Both the position numbers and the translations under genes were made by a program. Below, in pieces: positions 19,830 through 32,292 of a stretch of DNA of 64,000 nt. Numbering within the stretch: the stretch's first letter is position 1; the number at the start of each line of letters is the position of its first letter. The notes below the pieces were generated by a model. The model was not told the origin of the DNA. It worked only from the letters and a program-made list of their open reading frames with translations, and did not search any database. The stretch spans positions 1,984,001 through 2,048,000 of the forward strand of contig JAPFFF010000006.1 in the NCBI GenBank assembly GCA_039105265.1. The letters are read 5' to 3'. Origin of the DNA: Tritrichomonas musculus. Lineage: Eukaryota > Parabasalia > Tritrichomonadida > Tritrichomonadidae.

Positions 19830-21289
19830 GTTGGTGGACATAATTCTGTTTTGGAGACATAATTATGTTTTCACATCATTTCTATATATTCAAATTGGAC
19901 GTTTAAAAAAACAATTGTAGAACAATCAATATCATATTGGATACATTCTATTCCCCGATTTTCATTCACTTTTATCAAACTAAATTTGATCATAAATATG
20001 ATATCGAATTTTTAATTTCTGAATATTTTTTTATTATTTGAAAAAAAATATAATTTACTCTTCATCTATAATTAAAATGTATCATTATTATTTATTGAAA
20101 TAAAATAGATAATTAGAAAAAATGGTTTCATTTTCATTTCACTACTCAAAAAACTCATTTCATATCACATTTCATGCTTTTACCATAAAAAAAAAAGGTT
20201 GTTTTAATTTGCTCTAACATAGTTATTATTTTAGAATATAATGTATATATTATAATTTAGAAAAAAATTTATTGAAATAATAATTATATAAAAAGAAAAA
20301 GTGTTTTCAAAATATGACAAAAATCATTCATACAAAATTACTAATTTTGAAAAATGAGTTTATTTTATTTCAAATTAGATGCAGTATTAATCATCTATAT
20401 GATGCATATAATATATTAAATATAATAATATGGTTGAAAAAGAATCAATCTTGGAAAAATTTCATTTTTCTTTTTTTCATTCAAATCATTCATAAATCAC
20501 TCATGCATAATTGATATGATTTCAGAATTACATTATTTGATAACACATACAATGAAATATATTATTAATCCTCTAAAAATCATTGTTGCCCATCAAGATT
20601 TCAGGTTTTTCTAAGAAATATACAAATTTCACTTTTTTATTTTTTCTATTATAATAGAATTAAAAATAGCAATTAATCAATAAATATTAGGTAAGTATAG
20701 AAGAACTATTAAAATAATGAAAATAATTTCTCAATGTCTAAAATTGAAAGTCTTTTTTAGTTATTTCAGAAGTTACTCTTTTTCATTAAGGTAATAGATC
20801 TTGAGTAGAACCGCCAATTTTATTCTTTCAATATCATTATACTATATGCATTATATCAAATATTTAAATAAAAATTAAAAAGTTTTTATTTTTTATTGGA
20901 AAAAAACAAAAAAGTGATATGATTTTTAACTTTATTTTGTGCATCAAAATTTTCTTATATGAAAGTTTTTAGATATCAATTATCTGACAAAATTATATCA
21001 TTACTGATTATGAATTAATGATATTATTATTAAATCCCAAGTTTCAATTATTGAGAATAAAATAAGCATTTTGACTTTTTTTTACATTAATGGCAAAATT
21101 TCATATAAATCACAAATATAATAGCTCATTTAATTAAATAATGATGTACATAAAATACATTAATAAAGTATATAATATTATCAAATTATCTTTAAAAAGT
21201 ATTGAGAAAAATGTGTTTTATTTTTGTGTACCATTCAAAAAGTTGAGCAAACATGATTATGTCCCAAAAACATAATTATGTCCACCAAC
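19830..21289. mobile_element. 1.46-kb non-autonomous TIR element with TA duplication
   Basis: Both ends begin GTTGGTGGACATAATT and remain similar for about 38 bases with a few differences; each arm contains the word GACATAATT twice, a likely subterminal binding site. TA stands on both sides (19828-19829 and 21290-21291), as for Tc1/mariner-type insertions. The interior has no transposase frame, only AT-rich sequence, so it depends on a helper elsewhere. Confidence 0.7.
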
Positions 21290-21559
21290 TATATATATTT
21301 TAATCTATTTAATAACCAAAATTAAGGAATGATTATTTATATTAATAGATATTTATATTTTATGAGTTTTAAAAGAATAAAAACTCATTTTTCTTAATAA
21401 ATATATTGTACCTCATTTCAATAACAAATATTTAACAATAATATTTAATCAAATATGTAAATTAAAATTTTATTTAAATATTTATCTATGAATTATTAAT
21501 ATATGAAGTAAATACAATTTTTTGGTGAAAATAAAAATGGTTATAGGTCAATAATAATT

Positions 21560-22186
21560 ATACCTTCTAATGGTAACCTAAAAAAATGGACCCGACCCGT
21601 TTTTTTCGGGTAGGGTAATTACCTACCATTCAAGTGAAGTGTTTAAGTATTACCCGATTATTTTTCTTTAATTATTCATTTAATTTATAATAATAAATAA
21701 TAAATATTAATTTTTTTCATTAAAAATTTTGATTTCTTGATTCATTTTCAATATCTGATTCTAACTTTAATGAAAATTTTCCTCTGAAAAAGCTGATATA
21801 TATTCAATTTCAATTTTTTTTGATTTTATAATATTACTTTTATAACTTTATTCTAAACCTAACAAATAACATAATTAATATTAAATTTTCACATTATGAT
21901 TATTATTCCATAAAAAAAATGATTTTTTTTGGAATCACTTAATTTGATATCATCCAAACATATGATATCGTAGCAAATTGCATCTCAAATATTATCAATA
22001 GAATATCTGACAAGAATAATAATAATATCATTAAAGAAATGGTCTGGTAAAAAATTACCATCTTTATAAATGGCCGGGTAAAATTTTACCTTTAGGTAAT
22101 ATGTTATTTTCCTACCCAGGTAAAAAATGACCCTACCCAAGAAGGACCTGTCAAAAGGGGTCGGGTAGGTACCGCTTTCAAGGTCT
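21560..22186. mobile_element. 627-bp MITE with imperfect inverted ends and 10-bp flanking repeat
   Basis: The ends are ATACCTT and AAGGTCT with further complementary blocks: GGTAACC / GGTACC, ACCCGACCC / GGGTCGGGT, and copies of GGGTAGGGT within each arm. AATAATAATT is found exactly at both borders (21550-21559 and 22187-22196); the low complexity of this repeat calls for caution. An 8-11 bp duplication would fit Mutator-like elements. The 73-codon minus frame over the right end is an artefact of the repeats. Confidence 0.55.
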
Positions 22187-22199
22187 AATAATAATTTAT

Positions 22200-25100
22200 C
22201 TATCAAAATTGAGAGATTGAAATTGAGAATTCAATTTTGAGAAGCTAAATGTACATTCTTTGAAAATTTGAAATATTGCACTTGAAAATTCAATTTTGAA
22301 TAAGAAGAAAATATATATTTAAAATCTTTTTCCAGATGAAAAAAATAATATTTTCAATAAAAATCAGAAAAGTTAATTATATGAACTTTATTTATTTATA
22401 AACAGAATATTAATGAGAAATTGGTATTTAATCTCTAAAATCCGAAAGATCTACTTAAAAATGATATTGATTGATCTAGTTCATACTGATCAACCTCTTA
22501 ATTAAGTCTAAAAATATAATTATGAAGAGATTAAAAGTGAAGATTAGATTATTATGAGATAAATGAAAAATTAAAAAAAACCTTTTATTAATTCATTTAT
22601 TTATTAAATTAACTAATATATCAGAATTAATATACTTTTATTTTTTAATTTGATTTATTCTTATTATCTGTTTGCTAAATATTTTTTTGGATATTTTGAT
22701 TCTTATATTCCTTTTTTTTCAATATAATGAATTTGTAAACTTCACAAATATAATAAATATAAATATCTTGGAAATACCTAATTGAAATCCTAAAATATAT
22801 CTTTAAATATTTATTATTATTATATATAAAAATATATAATTGAGGAAAATTTAAATTATCATACAAATGGGAGTGTAGTTACCTTTGACAAAATGGCCTA
22901 AAAATAAAAGGTTTATACAAAATAATGTAAATATCAAGTAAAAATCATAAAAATCAAAGAATTATAAAGGTGTCTTGGTAAAAATCCAAGTATTATTTTG
23001 AATTGGTAGATTTGCCAGAAATATTAATTTTTTTGAATCTTTAATTTGGCACCAAGAACAATAAAACATAAATTGGGTTATACATGTAATCTTATAAAAA
23101 TTTCAGTAAATTAGATTCTAAATTAAAAAGAAATAACCAAAAAAATGTGAAATTGAAATAAATATTTTTAGAACGGTAGACACTAAACCGTTTATAATTT
23201 TTTCAAAATTTTGATTTCGAAATATGATTGATTTTGAATATTTTATATTTATTGTTTGAATTTTTATTAAGCACAAGTATAATAAAAGTTTTGATCTATT
23301 AAATTTATTATAATTATTGTTTTAAATGAGAAATTTATGTTTTTTAAAATCAGAATTGAGAACTTTACAAGATTTCCTCTCAATTTCAAATCCGTCTTTT
23401 CTCTCCAATTTCATAACAAATTTTTAAAATATTGATAAAATCATCGTTATTATATGTGCATTTTCTGATGGATAAATTACATTGAATTTGGTGCGCTACA
23501 TTTTTCGTAACAGAAATATGATTTTCTTATTTAACTTAATTTTTTAGAAACATAAATTTCTAATGATGATTATCAATATTCAATAGGATATTTGATGTTT
23601 TGAGGATTCATTTCATCAAATCATCAAAAAAATTACATTTCAAATTTTATTTACAATAGCTAAGTCCAACATTATTAGGCAATAAATTCCAATTTATACC
23701 AACCAAAAAGCAAATATATGATATTTTTTATGATTAAAATGATTAATAAAATGCTTTTTATAGAAAAGTTTTAACAAAATTATCCAAGGTTAAAAATTTT
23801 CCTATTACGATCAGCATTTGAATTCAAAAGTCATCATTTTTTTATAGTAATATCTTGTTTTCTGTCGCATTAAATATATCATAATTAATAATTTAATTTT
23901 ATTATATGTCATTAAATAAATTTATTAATTATAATCATATTTGTTATAAATTCGCTAGTCTCTACCCTTCTTATTTTTTAAATTGAGAGAAAAATAAACG
24001 GTCAATAAGATTATGTTGCAAACATTTATTTAAAGTGCCCCCAAAAAACAGGGGTCTCATTCAATAAAATAGGGGTCGACGATCAAGTTAAGAAAAAATT
24101 GAATATTTTTTCAGAAAATATAATTTTAAGAAAAAAAAATTTTTTCAAATATTTTTTTCTCAAAATAAATTTTTATTATCGTTTTCCCTTGAAATTAATT
24201 ATTTTTTGAATCGACCCCCTTTATTTCTCTCACTTTATATAAAAGGGTTCGACGTTTGGCGGTTATCATATTCTAAAATTATAAAAAATTAATAATAAAT
24301 AATATTAATATTATCAATAACATAATGCAATTTTAAATATGAAGCCAATTTTATTAGCCAAAATAGAGATATTTCACTAAAAAAAAATAAAAACAGAAAA
24401 AGTTTAACTTTTGAAAGCAGAAAATATTTTTGAGTTCTTATCTAATTTCCACCATTCAAAGAGATTTTGGGAATTTGTAAATATCCAAATATTTAAATAT
24501 TTTATAACCTTCATATCATATATTCTTTTTTCATAATTATATTTACATATTTTAAATTAATTAAAAAGTAATTAATTGAATATCATATAAGATAATATTA
24601 TTTATGAAAAATAAAATTGAATTAATACGTTATTATAATTAATTCTCAAATGTGATATACAAATAAACTGAGTTAAAATGTAAAAATATATTTTATAATA
24701 ATATAAATGTGATTTAAAATATATATAGTAAATACATTATCATTAATATGAGGATATTACTAATATATTTTCAAAATAATAAGTATTTGTTAATTAAAAT
24801 TATTTATTTTCAAAATTCTGATATTATCAAAATAATTTTTTCAAAAACTAACATTTAATTCAATTTTAAATTCAAAATTTTTATTTTGAAAAAAATAATA
24901 ATTTCTTGAATATCAATAATATAATTTATTATATATTATTACTATATTTCAAAGCTACATATAAATAACGTGAATAGTAAATCATTTAAGAAAATACCTC
25001 AAGTAGCATAATAAAAACACTATTTTTAATGATTTTTGGAATAAATAATGAATTTTTTAATTTTTATGATATAATAAATGAATTCGAATTTTATTTCATA

Positions 25101-26141
25101 TTGATATAAAAATTTATTAATTAAAAAGAATATCTAATTTTTAAGATATAATAATTTTTCAATCAAAAAAAATTTGAGAGAATCGACTCCTTTTCTTTAT
25201 ATATATAAATGGGAACGGCCCTCACAATTATTTTCTGATTTAAAATAAGCTTATCTTAAAAAGTATTTTATTTAATAAAATATTTTAAGTTAAAATAATT
25301 CAAACATATTATATATAAATTAAATATATTAATTAAAATATTATTAAAGTTATATATTTTAGAGGAAAAAATAAAATTTAATTTTTAAGATTTTAACGAA
25401 TGATGAAAATTTTATACCATTTATATTTTTAATCATTTATTAGCATCACACCATATATTAAAAATTCAAAATAAATGAATGCAGAGTTATTTCAAAAATC
25501 ATGATTTTATTATTTAAATTTGAATGATCATACAAATATTTTTGAGAAAAAAACTTTTCAAAAGAAAAGAAAAAAAAGGATATGAATCTATTTAAAAGAA
25601 AAGAGTCATTAAGTCATATTAATAATTAAATAGAATACTTTAATATATATCTATTATATATAAAAATATTTTATTATGTGCTATATATCTGAAGATAAAT
25701 ATATATTTTAAATATGAAATATTGTTTGAACAGTATTATTCAATTTTATTTAATTTTAATTATGTATATTTTAATTAATTTTCATATTTATTTTTTAATT
25801 TTAAGATATAACTTAATATATATATAATTATATTTATAAAAATATTCCAAAATCAGTTTTTTAAAAAATTAAAAAAGATAAATGTATTTTCGCAGAGAGC
25901 CTCTCAATTTGCGAAGATGATTTGAATTGATACAACCGAATAAGCTTTCAAATGAGAAACTTTTTCTTAAGATTTTTATATCTCAAAACCCCTACATTCG
26001 ATTATGTTTTTACCAAATAAATTTTATTAAATATTATATAGTATTCTTATTAATATAAGTTATATTGAAGAATTCGATTTTCCATAACCGCCGATTTCGG
26101 ATCCCTTTTATATATATATATATATAAAAATTATTTTAAAA
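22200..26141. other. Gene-free stretch of about 3.9 kb
   Basis: Extremely AT-rich, with no coding frame longer than about 60 codons that looks like protein. Two GC-richer patches occur: 24030-24275 (AGGGGTCGACG and TCGACCCCC as partial inverted words) and 26085-26120. ATAACCGCC at 26089 is the complement of GGCGGTTAT at 24259, and both are next to a CCCTTTTATATA-type stretch, possibly the two ends of a decayed element. Confidence 0.5.
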
Positions 26142-27818
26142 TTAAATTGGTTCAAGTTCAGTGTCGCATTTGGAAACAAAACCAGAGTCAACATTTGGCA
26201 ATATCATGAATTTATTTTCCCTTAAGTATTGCAGTATAACTCCGAACGAAGGACGACGTTTTGGATCAATTGACAAGCAGCTTGACAACAGCTTCAAGCA
26301 GCATTTAGTTGCACTTTTGGAGTTCTTTGGAATATGAACATTTGCGCCACTGATTCTTTCTTTCATTCCGTAACTTGGCATCCTTCCAAACACGACGTAA
26401 TAAAGGATGATTCCGAACGAGAAAACGTCTGTTTTATTATCGTAGTCGTCACCATTGAACATCTCAGGTGACATGAAATCGTCCATTCCAACATTTTTGG
26501 TCAATGTCAACGTGTTCATTTCATCAACGCCAAACAGAATTTCATTCACCTTGGCCAGACCGAAATCGATCAACTTCACTTGATGATTTGAGTCAAGCAT
26601 GATGTTGTCGATTTTCAAGTCACGATAAATGAGTCCTTTATCGTGAATGTACTTCATTCCGTGGACAATTTCAGTGATGATTCGCGCTTTGCTGGTGTCA
26701 TTGAGAATTCCTTGACTTAAGCAATCTTTCAATTTGAATTCAACAAATTCAATGTAAATAGCAACGGTGGTCGCTTCACTTTTATCATCAACTTTTTCAA
26801 CGGTGCTGATGCCAATTGCAGAACAAATGCACGGATGCTTCAGATTGTGTAGAATTTCAAATTCTTTGATCGCATTTTGAAAATCTTTGAATTCTGAGCC
26901 TTCAATTCTGAGAACTTTCTTACAAAACGGTTTTAACGTTCGTTTTTCAATAATTTTATAGACAATTGATGTCATGCCTTCTCCTATCTTTCCAATGACT
27001 TTATATTTCTTCGCCTTTTCGGTATCAATAAAAAAATTTTCTTGTTCTTTCTTTTGTTCTGGATTTTTATTTTTTGTGTGGATTTTGATCGTCTTGCCTT
27101 TATAATTTTTTATCTTTTCATTAAGGTCTTTAATCGGTTTTTCAATTGAATATCTGTTTATGTAACCAAGAGTTATATTTTCCTCTTGTTCAGGACTGAT
27201 ATTGAACGTTTCTTCGATGAGAATCAGAAGATTATTTAATGGAGTATCACTATCATCTATTTTGATATTCCTGATACTCCTTTTGTATTCAAAGGTGTAT
27301 AAGTTTTCATCTGATGAAATTGATTTGTTTTTATATTCAGATTCAATTTTCGATTTTGATTTAGAACTGGATTTTTGTGATTCTTCTTCATAATCATATT
27401 CATAATCATATTCATCTTTGCTAATTTTAAGGGCTCTTGCCGATTTCAAAAATAATTCATCATTTGAATTAATATAAACTTGAAATGGAAAATCACCTAC
27501 TTCTAATTGTTCAACTAAAATGTCATTTTCTAGATCTTTACCTGCAAATAAAACATGAATATCAGATAATTTTGAAACTGAAAATTGTTTTGCAATTACC
27601 ATTTTTAATGATTCAATTGTAGCATCTTCATCTAATTCAGCTTGATGAATATCTTGACTTTTGTTTGTTATATAATTGTAGATTATTTTTTCAGGTTTTG
27701 GAATCGGCTCATCATATCTTATTTCTGATAGCCCATTTTGAGGAATAGCAGATATTTTTGGTCTAAATGATTTTATTTTTGGCCTGGCACGTTTTGCTTC
27801 CTTAATATTTTTGCTCAT
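26142..27818 (-). CDS. Protein kinase (TKL-like) with two ubiquitin-like regions
   Basis: 558 residues. An N-terminal basic stretch is followed by a ubiquitin-like fold at about 45-130 (LDEDATIESLKMVIAKQF, then HVLFAGKDLE) and a second similar region at about 175-255. The kinase domain runs from about 272 to 540: glycine loop GKIGEGMTSIVYK, the ATP-binding Lys in CKKVLR, catalytic loop YRDLKIDN near residue 398 (Tyr replaces the usual His of HRD), DFG near 418, and SPE in place of APE. All residues needed for phosphotransfer appear present, so it should be active. It resembles the many kinases in protist genomes that pair signalling inputs with a tyrosine-kinase-like catalytic domain; substrate unknown. 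The 3' two-thirds (kinase domain) is visibly richer in G+C than the 5' third. Start is supported by TCATTT nine bases upstream. Confidence 0.85.
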   Translation of the reverse strand: MSKNIKEAKRARPKIKSFRPKISAIPQNGLSEIRYDEPIPKPEKIIYNYITNKSQDIHQAELDEDATIESLKMVIAKQFSVSKLSDIHVLFAGKDLENDILVEQLEVGDFPFQVYINSNDELFLKSARALKISKDEYDYEYDYEEESQKSSSKSKSKIESEYKNKSISSDENLYTFEYKRSIRNIKIDDSDTPLNNLLILIEETFNISPEQEENITLGYINRYSIEKPIKDLNEKIKNYKGKTIKIHTKNKNPEQKKEQENFFIDTEKAKKYKVIGKIGEGMTSIVYKIIEKRTLKPFCKKVLRIEGSEFKDFQNAIKEFEILHNLKHPCICSAIGISTVEKVDDKSEATTVAIYIEFVEFKLKDCLSQGILNDTSKARIITEIVHGMKYIHDKGLIYRDLKIDNIMLDSNHQVKLIDFGLAKVNEILFGVDEMNTLTLTKNVGMDDFMSPEMFNGDDYDNKTDVFSFGIILYYVVFGRMPSYGMKERISGANVHIPKNSKSATKCCLKLLSSCLSIDPKRRPSFGVILQYLRENKFMILPNVDSGFVSKCDTELEPI

Positions 27819-27829
27819 TTATGAAATGA
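27819..27829 (-). promoter_or_regulatory. Initiator-like element of the kinase gene
   Basis: On the minus strand the start codon is preceded by TCATTTCATAA. TCATT matches the trichomonad initiator TCA(+1)Y(W), which sits within about 20 bases of the ATG in Trichomonas; a second match (TCATA) overlaps it. Confidence 0.5.
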
Positions 27830-27872
27830 TTTTTTCATATGAAGTGGCAATTTGCCTATGGCAAATTGGAAA
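27829..27872 (-). repeat. 44-bp sequence upstream of the kinase, repeated inverted at 30134-30177
   Basis: It includes the palindrome CAATTTGCC-TAT-GGCAAATTG and the flanking CATATGAAGTGG. The other copy is inside a 318-bp MITE. Confidence 0.85.
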
Positions 27873-29388
27873 AAAAAAAGGGGAGTCAAAATAGGTTTTT
27901 TATCGATCAAAGAATTATGATTTATAAATAGGCAAAATAGAAATAATATGATATAATAAGAAAAAGTTAAATAGAACTTGTTGAAAAATAAAGTAGGGGA
28001 AAAAAGATAAATCAAAAAATATGAAATTTTATGAAAAAGTCAAACTTTTTGATAGAAAATAACTTTTTTCAATTCAAAATTTTTTATCCAATTTCAATTA
28101 AATTTTATAAAATAAATTTATCATCATAATATTTATATTTTCTCTTTTTATATTCTTTAATTTTGTTTTTTATATATATATTGAAAGTATTATATAGAAA
28201 TATCGTAAAAATATATTTTTTTAGTTAGGATAAAACATCAAATAAATAATAAATATTTTTTAAAAAAGATGTTAAAAAATTATTTTAAAAATGTGTTTAT
28301 ATAAACGTATTAGAAATATATTGAAATTAAATTATAAAATTAATAACATATATCATTAAGATGAAATATTTTTTTAAATAGAAGTTTTTTAAAAGAAAAA
28401 AAAACAAAGAAATTTTATAATTCATGTTAGAGTTTAAATGAATCCTAAAAGCATAATGGTTTGGTATATAATGCTGGACATTAAACTAAGAAAGCATATA
28501 TGAACTCTGGTATATCATCAACACCAGAAATTATCAAATAGAAATCATTTTTTTAAAACAATTGAAATATCACAATAATCAGATTTTTTCAAATGATACA
28601 TCTATTTTTTAAATTTAAATTCTTTCCATTTTCCCAGATTAAAAAATATTGATATCAAAAAGCTTTGATATACTTTTAAATCAACGTTATTATTAATATT
28701 CCTTGAAAATTTATTAAATTATCTTTGAATTTGGTGTGTAAATCAGTAATATATTCATAAACACCAAAAAATTCTTTTTTAGATAAATCTTTTAAAAAGT
28801 TAGTCTGAAACCTTTCAAATTTTATCCTAATCTCTGAAAAAAATTCTATTAAAGAAAAAATAATATTCTCAAAAATAAAATAAAACAATTCAATTAAATG
28901 GTCTGGTTCGGCTCAAATTTTTTTTTTAAATGCTTGTCTTTGAAATTTATTTTTTTGTGATTATCTTTTATTTCCTACTATTATTTTGTTTGAAGCCAAA
29001 AAATCGTAAATGCTATTACAGCTAATTTTTATCGTAATGGAACTAAATTTACTACAATAAGGAAAAAATATAAAAAAATATAACCATTTTTTGTAAAAAA
29101 CGTAAATAATTGAAAAAATATTGTAACACAATTTTTGAATAGTAAATATTTATTTCAAATAAATAAATAAATAAAATGATTTTAATATAAAAAACTGAGA
29201 TATAACAATATTTTAAAAACATTGAAATTGAAAGGTAAAATATTTAGCCATTACAATAAGCTTATTGTATTAAAATTTGATTATTTATTTGGCAGCTTAA
29301 GGCTAAAATAATCTGCCTTATAATAGGTCAATATAAACGGTTATGTAAAATTAAAAAAAAAATCGAATAAGTATTCAATTTTAATTGA
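27873..29388. other. No gene recognised
   Basis: AT-rich DNA. The 70-codon minus frame at 28676-28888 lacks support. Nothing else is seen. Confidence 0.5.
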
Positions 29389-29525
29389 CCATAGGGAAGG
29401 CCAAAAAAAGCGGTAAACGAAAAAATCGACGGTTTTTCGTATAAGAAACCGTTTTTATTCACCATATTGAAGGCCAAAAAAAAAGCGGTATACGAAAAAA
29501 TTGAAAGGTTTTCGTATAAAAATTC
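29389..29525. repeat. Two tandem copies of a 71-72 bp unit
   Basis: ACCATA..GAAGGCC..GCGGTA.ACGAAAAAAT..TTTTCGTATAA occurs at 29389 and again at 29461, with about ten differences. Each unit contains CGAAAAA and TTTTTCG arms, so each can form a hairpin. Confidence 0.75.
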
Positions 29526-30054
29526 ATTCAATTTTGAGCTTTTTTGAGATTTTTTTAATCGTTAGACGATAATATTTAACTGAAATTTTAATGATCGTGA
29601 TTTATATATTTTTCAATTATTTATGATCGAAAAAAATATTTTCTAAACGTTAAAATTTAATTAAAAAAGTTACTTTTAAACGATTAAAAAATTATTAAAA
29701 AAATTAGCAAAAAACTATGTTTTTTAAAAGTATTTTTCATTTTCCACGATAAGACAAACTATAATTGAGAGGTCTGTTTCGTTTAAATTTATGCTGTAAA
29801 TGCTATTTTACTTATATTTTCCAAAAATACTAATAGCAAATAGAAATATTCTTTAAGTAAATAGAAAAAACATGTTTTGCAAAAAAATCAATATAATGCT
29901 TAATAAAATAAGGCAATAATTAGAATATATGTTTTTATATTATTACAAAATGTATATAAATAAATATTATTCATATATATTTAATATAATTTAAGATAAT
30001 TATATTTATTTAAAACAAAAAAACGTTAATATTTGAGAAAGAGATTCCCCTTTG

Positions 30055-30081
30055 AAAAAAAAAAAAAAAAAAAAAAAAAAA
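30055..30081 (+). repeat. Poly(A) run, 27 bases
   Basis: Uninterrupted A tract immediately before the 318-bp MITE. Confidence 0.9.
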
Positions 30082-30101
30082 TGAGAAGTTAAATTCAAAA
30101 C

Positions 30102-30419
30102 TTTTATTTTAAATTATGTTTTTGATCGTCATTTTTTCCAAATTGCCATAGGCAAATTGCCACTTCATATGAAAAAATGTCTTTTTGATGATTGAGAAGT
30201 TAAATTCAAAACTTTATCTACTCCATACATGTATGAAATTAAAAAAAAATACTATGCGTTTTTATATTATTAAAGAGTTTGTATTCTCCTGATGATTGCA
30301 ATTCATGATTTAATTAAACTGACCTTAGGCATGTAAATTCGCAAGAAAAAGGCGCAAATTTGCGGATTATATAAAATCAAGGGAAAAAATGACGATCAAA
30401 AACATAATTTAAAATAAAA
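30102..30419. mobile_element. 318-bp MITE with 38-bp perfect terminal inverted repeats
   Basis: Ends start TTTTATTTTAAATTATG and stay perfectly complementary through GATCGTCATTTTTTCC (30102-30139 against 30382-30419). It contains the 44-bp block shared with the kinase upstream region, and a 22-bp direct repeat (GAGAAGTTAAATTCAAAACT) of the sequence just left of the element recurs at 30192. No target duplication is evident. Confidence 0.75.
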
Positions 30420-32292
30420 AATCTTATTTAAAAACCTAACATCATAAATATTTTAAATAAAATTTTAATAATAAAAAAATAGGTCAATAAAAAGGTCAAA
30501 TTTCACTGTCATTTTTACCAAAATAATAAACTCAGACCAAAAATGTTCGACAATTGAATTTTGAGAGAGTATTCAAATTATCATTTTTTTTTCTAATGCA
30601 CCTATATGGTGAGTAGCCCATGTCCCATAGAAAGTTGTAATTCCTCTTAAGGGCGTGGCTATTTCTTTCAAAACCCAGGGCTCCTTGTATAAAAATAGCT
30701 TACTGAAAGGATAATTAAAAAAATAAACTTCTGAAAAATTGAATACATTGCTTTGAGAGAAAAAAGAAATTTTCGACACTTTATCGTTTTTTTAGTCAAT
30801 TTTCAGTGGATAATGCGGTTTATATGTACGTTAAGTCGAACATTTTTGGTCAGGGTTTACACTATATCAGAAAATATTATACGTTATAATATTCATTTTG
30901 GTCAAATGCCAAAAAATAAATCGGGAAATTTGATTTGAATACTTAAATGTTCGCCAATATAACTTTTTGAATATTTTATTTATGAATTAATTTGCGTATT
31001 TTCCCAGGAAATTTCTAGAAAAATAAAGTAATTAAAAAGTTATTCTTTATTTAAATGGTTGAAATATTTCAATGCATATTTGTTCAATTTTAGAATTTAA
31101 AATGAATCTTTTTAAACAATCAAAGCAACGATTTCATTACAAATAGAGCGATAAATGCTAAAATATTAACCAAAAAACTCAAATCAAGCTTTTTATCTTA
31201 GTAAAGTTATATTATTCATTTTAAACAAATATTTTTTTTTTCATTAATTTAAAAAATGTGTCAAAATTAAATCATAGCATGCCTATTTAATGGCACATTC
31301 TATAAAACCCATTGAAGGAAGATGCAAAACAATAATATATATATTTTAAAATAAAATTAATATCAGATATTTTTTCAATAAGTTATTGCTATGGAAAATC
31401 TAAATGTAAAACTCATTTTGTCTGCCCCAATGACAACACCAAATATAATCGTAAAAATGAAAATTTCAAATTGAAATTTGCGAAAATGAAAAGATAAAAA
31501 GTTTGCGAAAATGCTTTTTTCTTTCGAATTTAAATGCCTACTGACCTATAAGTTTTTTTTGCAACTATTTTAATAGGTGAACGATCTTTTTTCAATTATT
31601 TTATTATTATTTTTATTAATTTCAAGTCAAGATTATTGGACAATCGTTTTTTTCTACTCCACTTTTTGAATGGTTTTTCTATCAGATGATAGAAAGTAAA
31701 AAACCACCATCTTAAGGTGAAATTTAACTTACTCTGTTAAGAAAATTAACCAAAAAAAAAAAATCGTAATTATAAATTTTTCATTTAAATTTTAACTATT
31801 TGCTTTTTTTGATATAATTTTTTTTTATTTTTACATAATTTTTCATGAATATACGATTCCCCAAGATTATTTAATTCTATCAGATATTAAAAATTAACTC
31901 AGAAACTCAATTTTTACTTATCGATTTTATCAATCAACCAAAAGGATTGAAAATTAATGATAAGCATTTCATAATTAATTGAGATTTTCTTATATGTTTG
32001 TGTTTTTTGTTTTTAATTTGTTATTAAAAAGTTTGTTTTAACGATCATATTAGGTATATTAATAGGTAAAATTATATACTGTCTTTCTTTCAAAGTATTA
32101 GGGTGATATAAATCAATTTTTTATATATATATTTCGATAATTATAGTAAATACCGATTATAAATTAATTTTTAAATTTTAAAAAATAAAATATATGCTAA
32201 ATTTATATTAAATCTTTCAAATTTTATATTTCTCCAAAGATAACTATTAATATTATAAAATATAATACAAATGTTTTGATTTAATTACAGAA
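30420..32292. other. No gene recognised
   Basis: The 68-codon minus frame at 30573-30779 has some protein-like composition (KEPWVLKEIATPLRGI) but no ATG at its head and no recognised motif. The rest is AT-rich. Confidence 0.4.
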
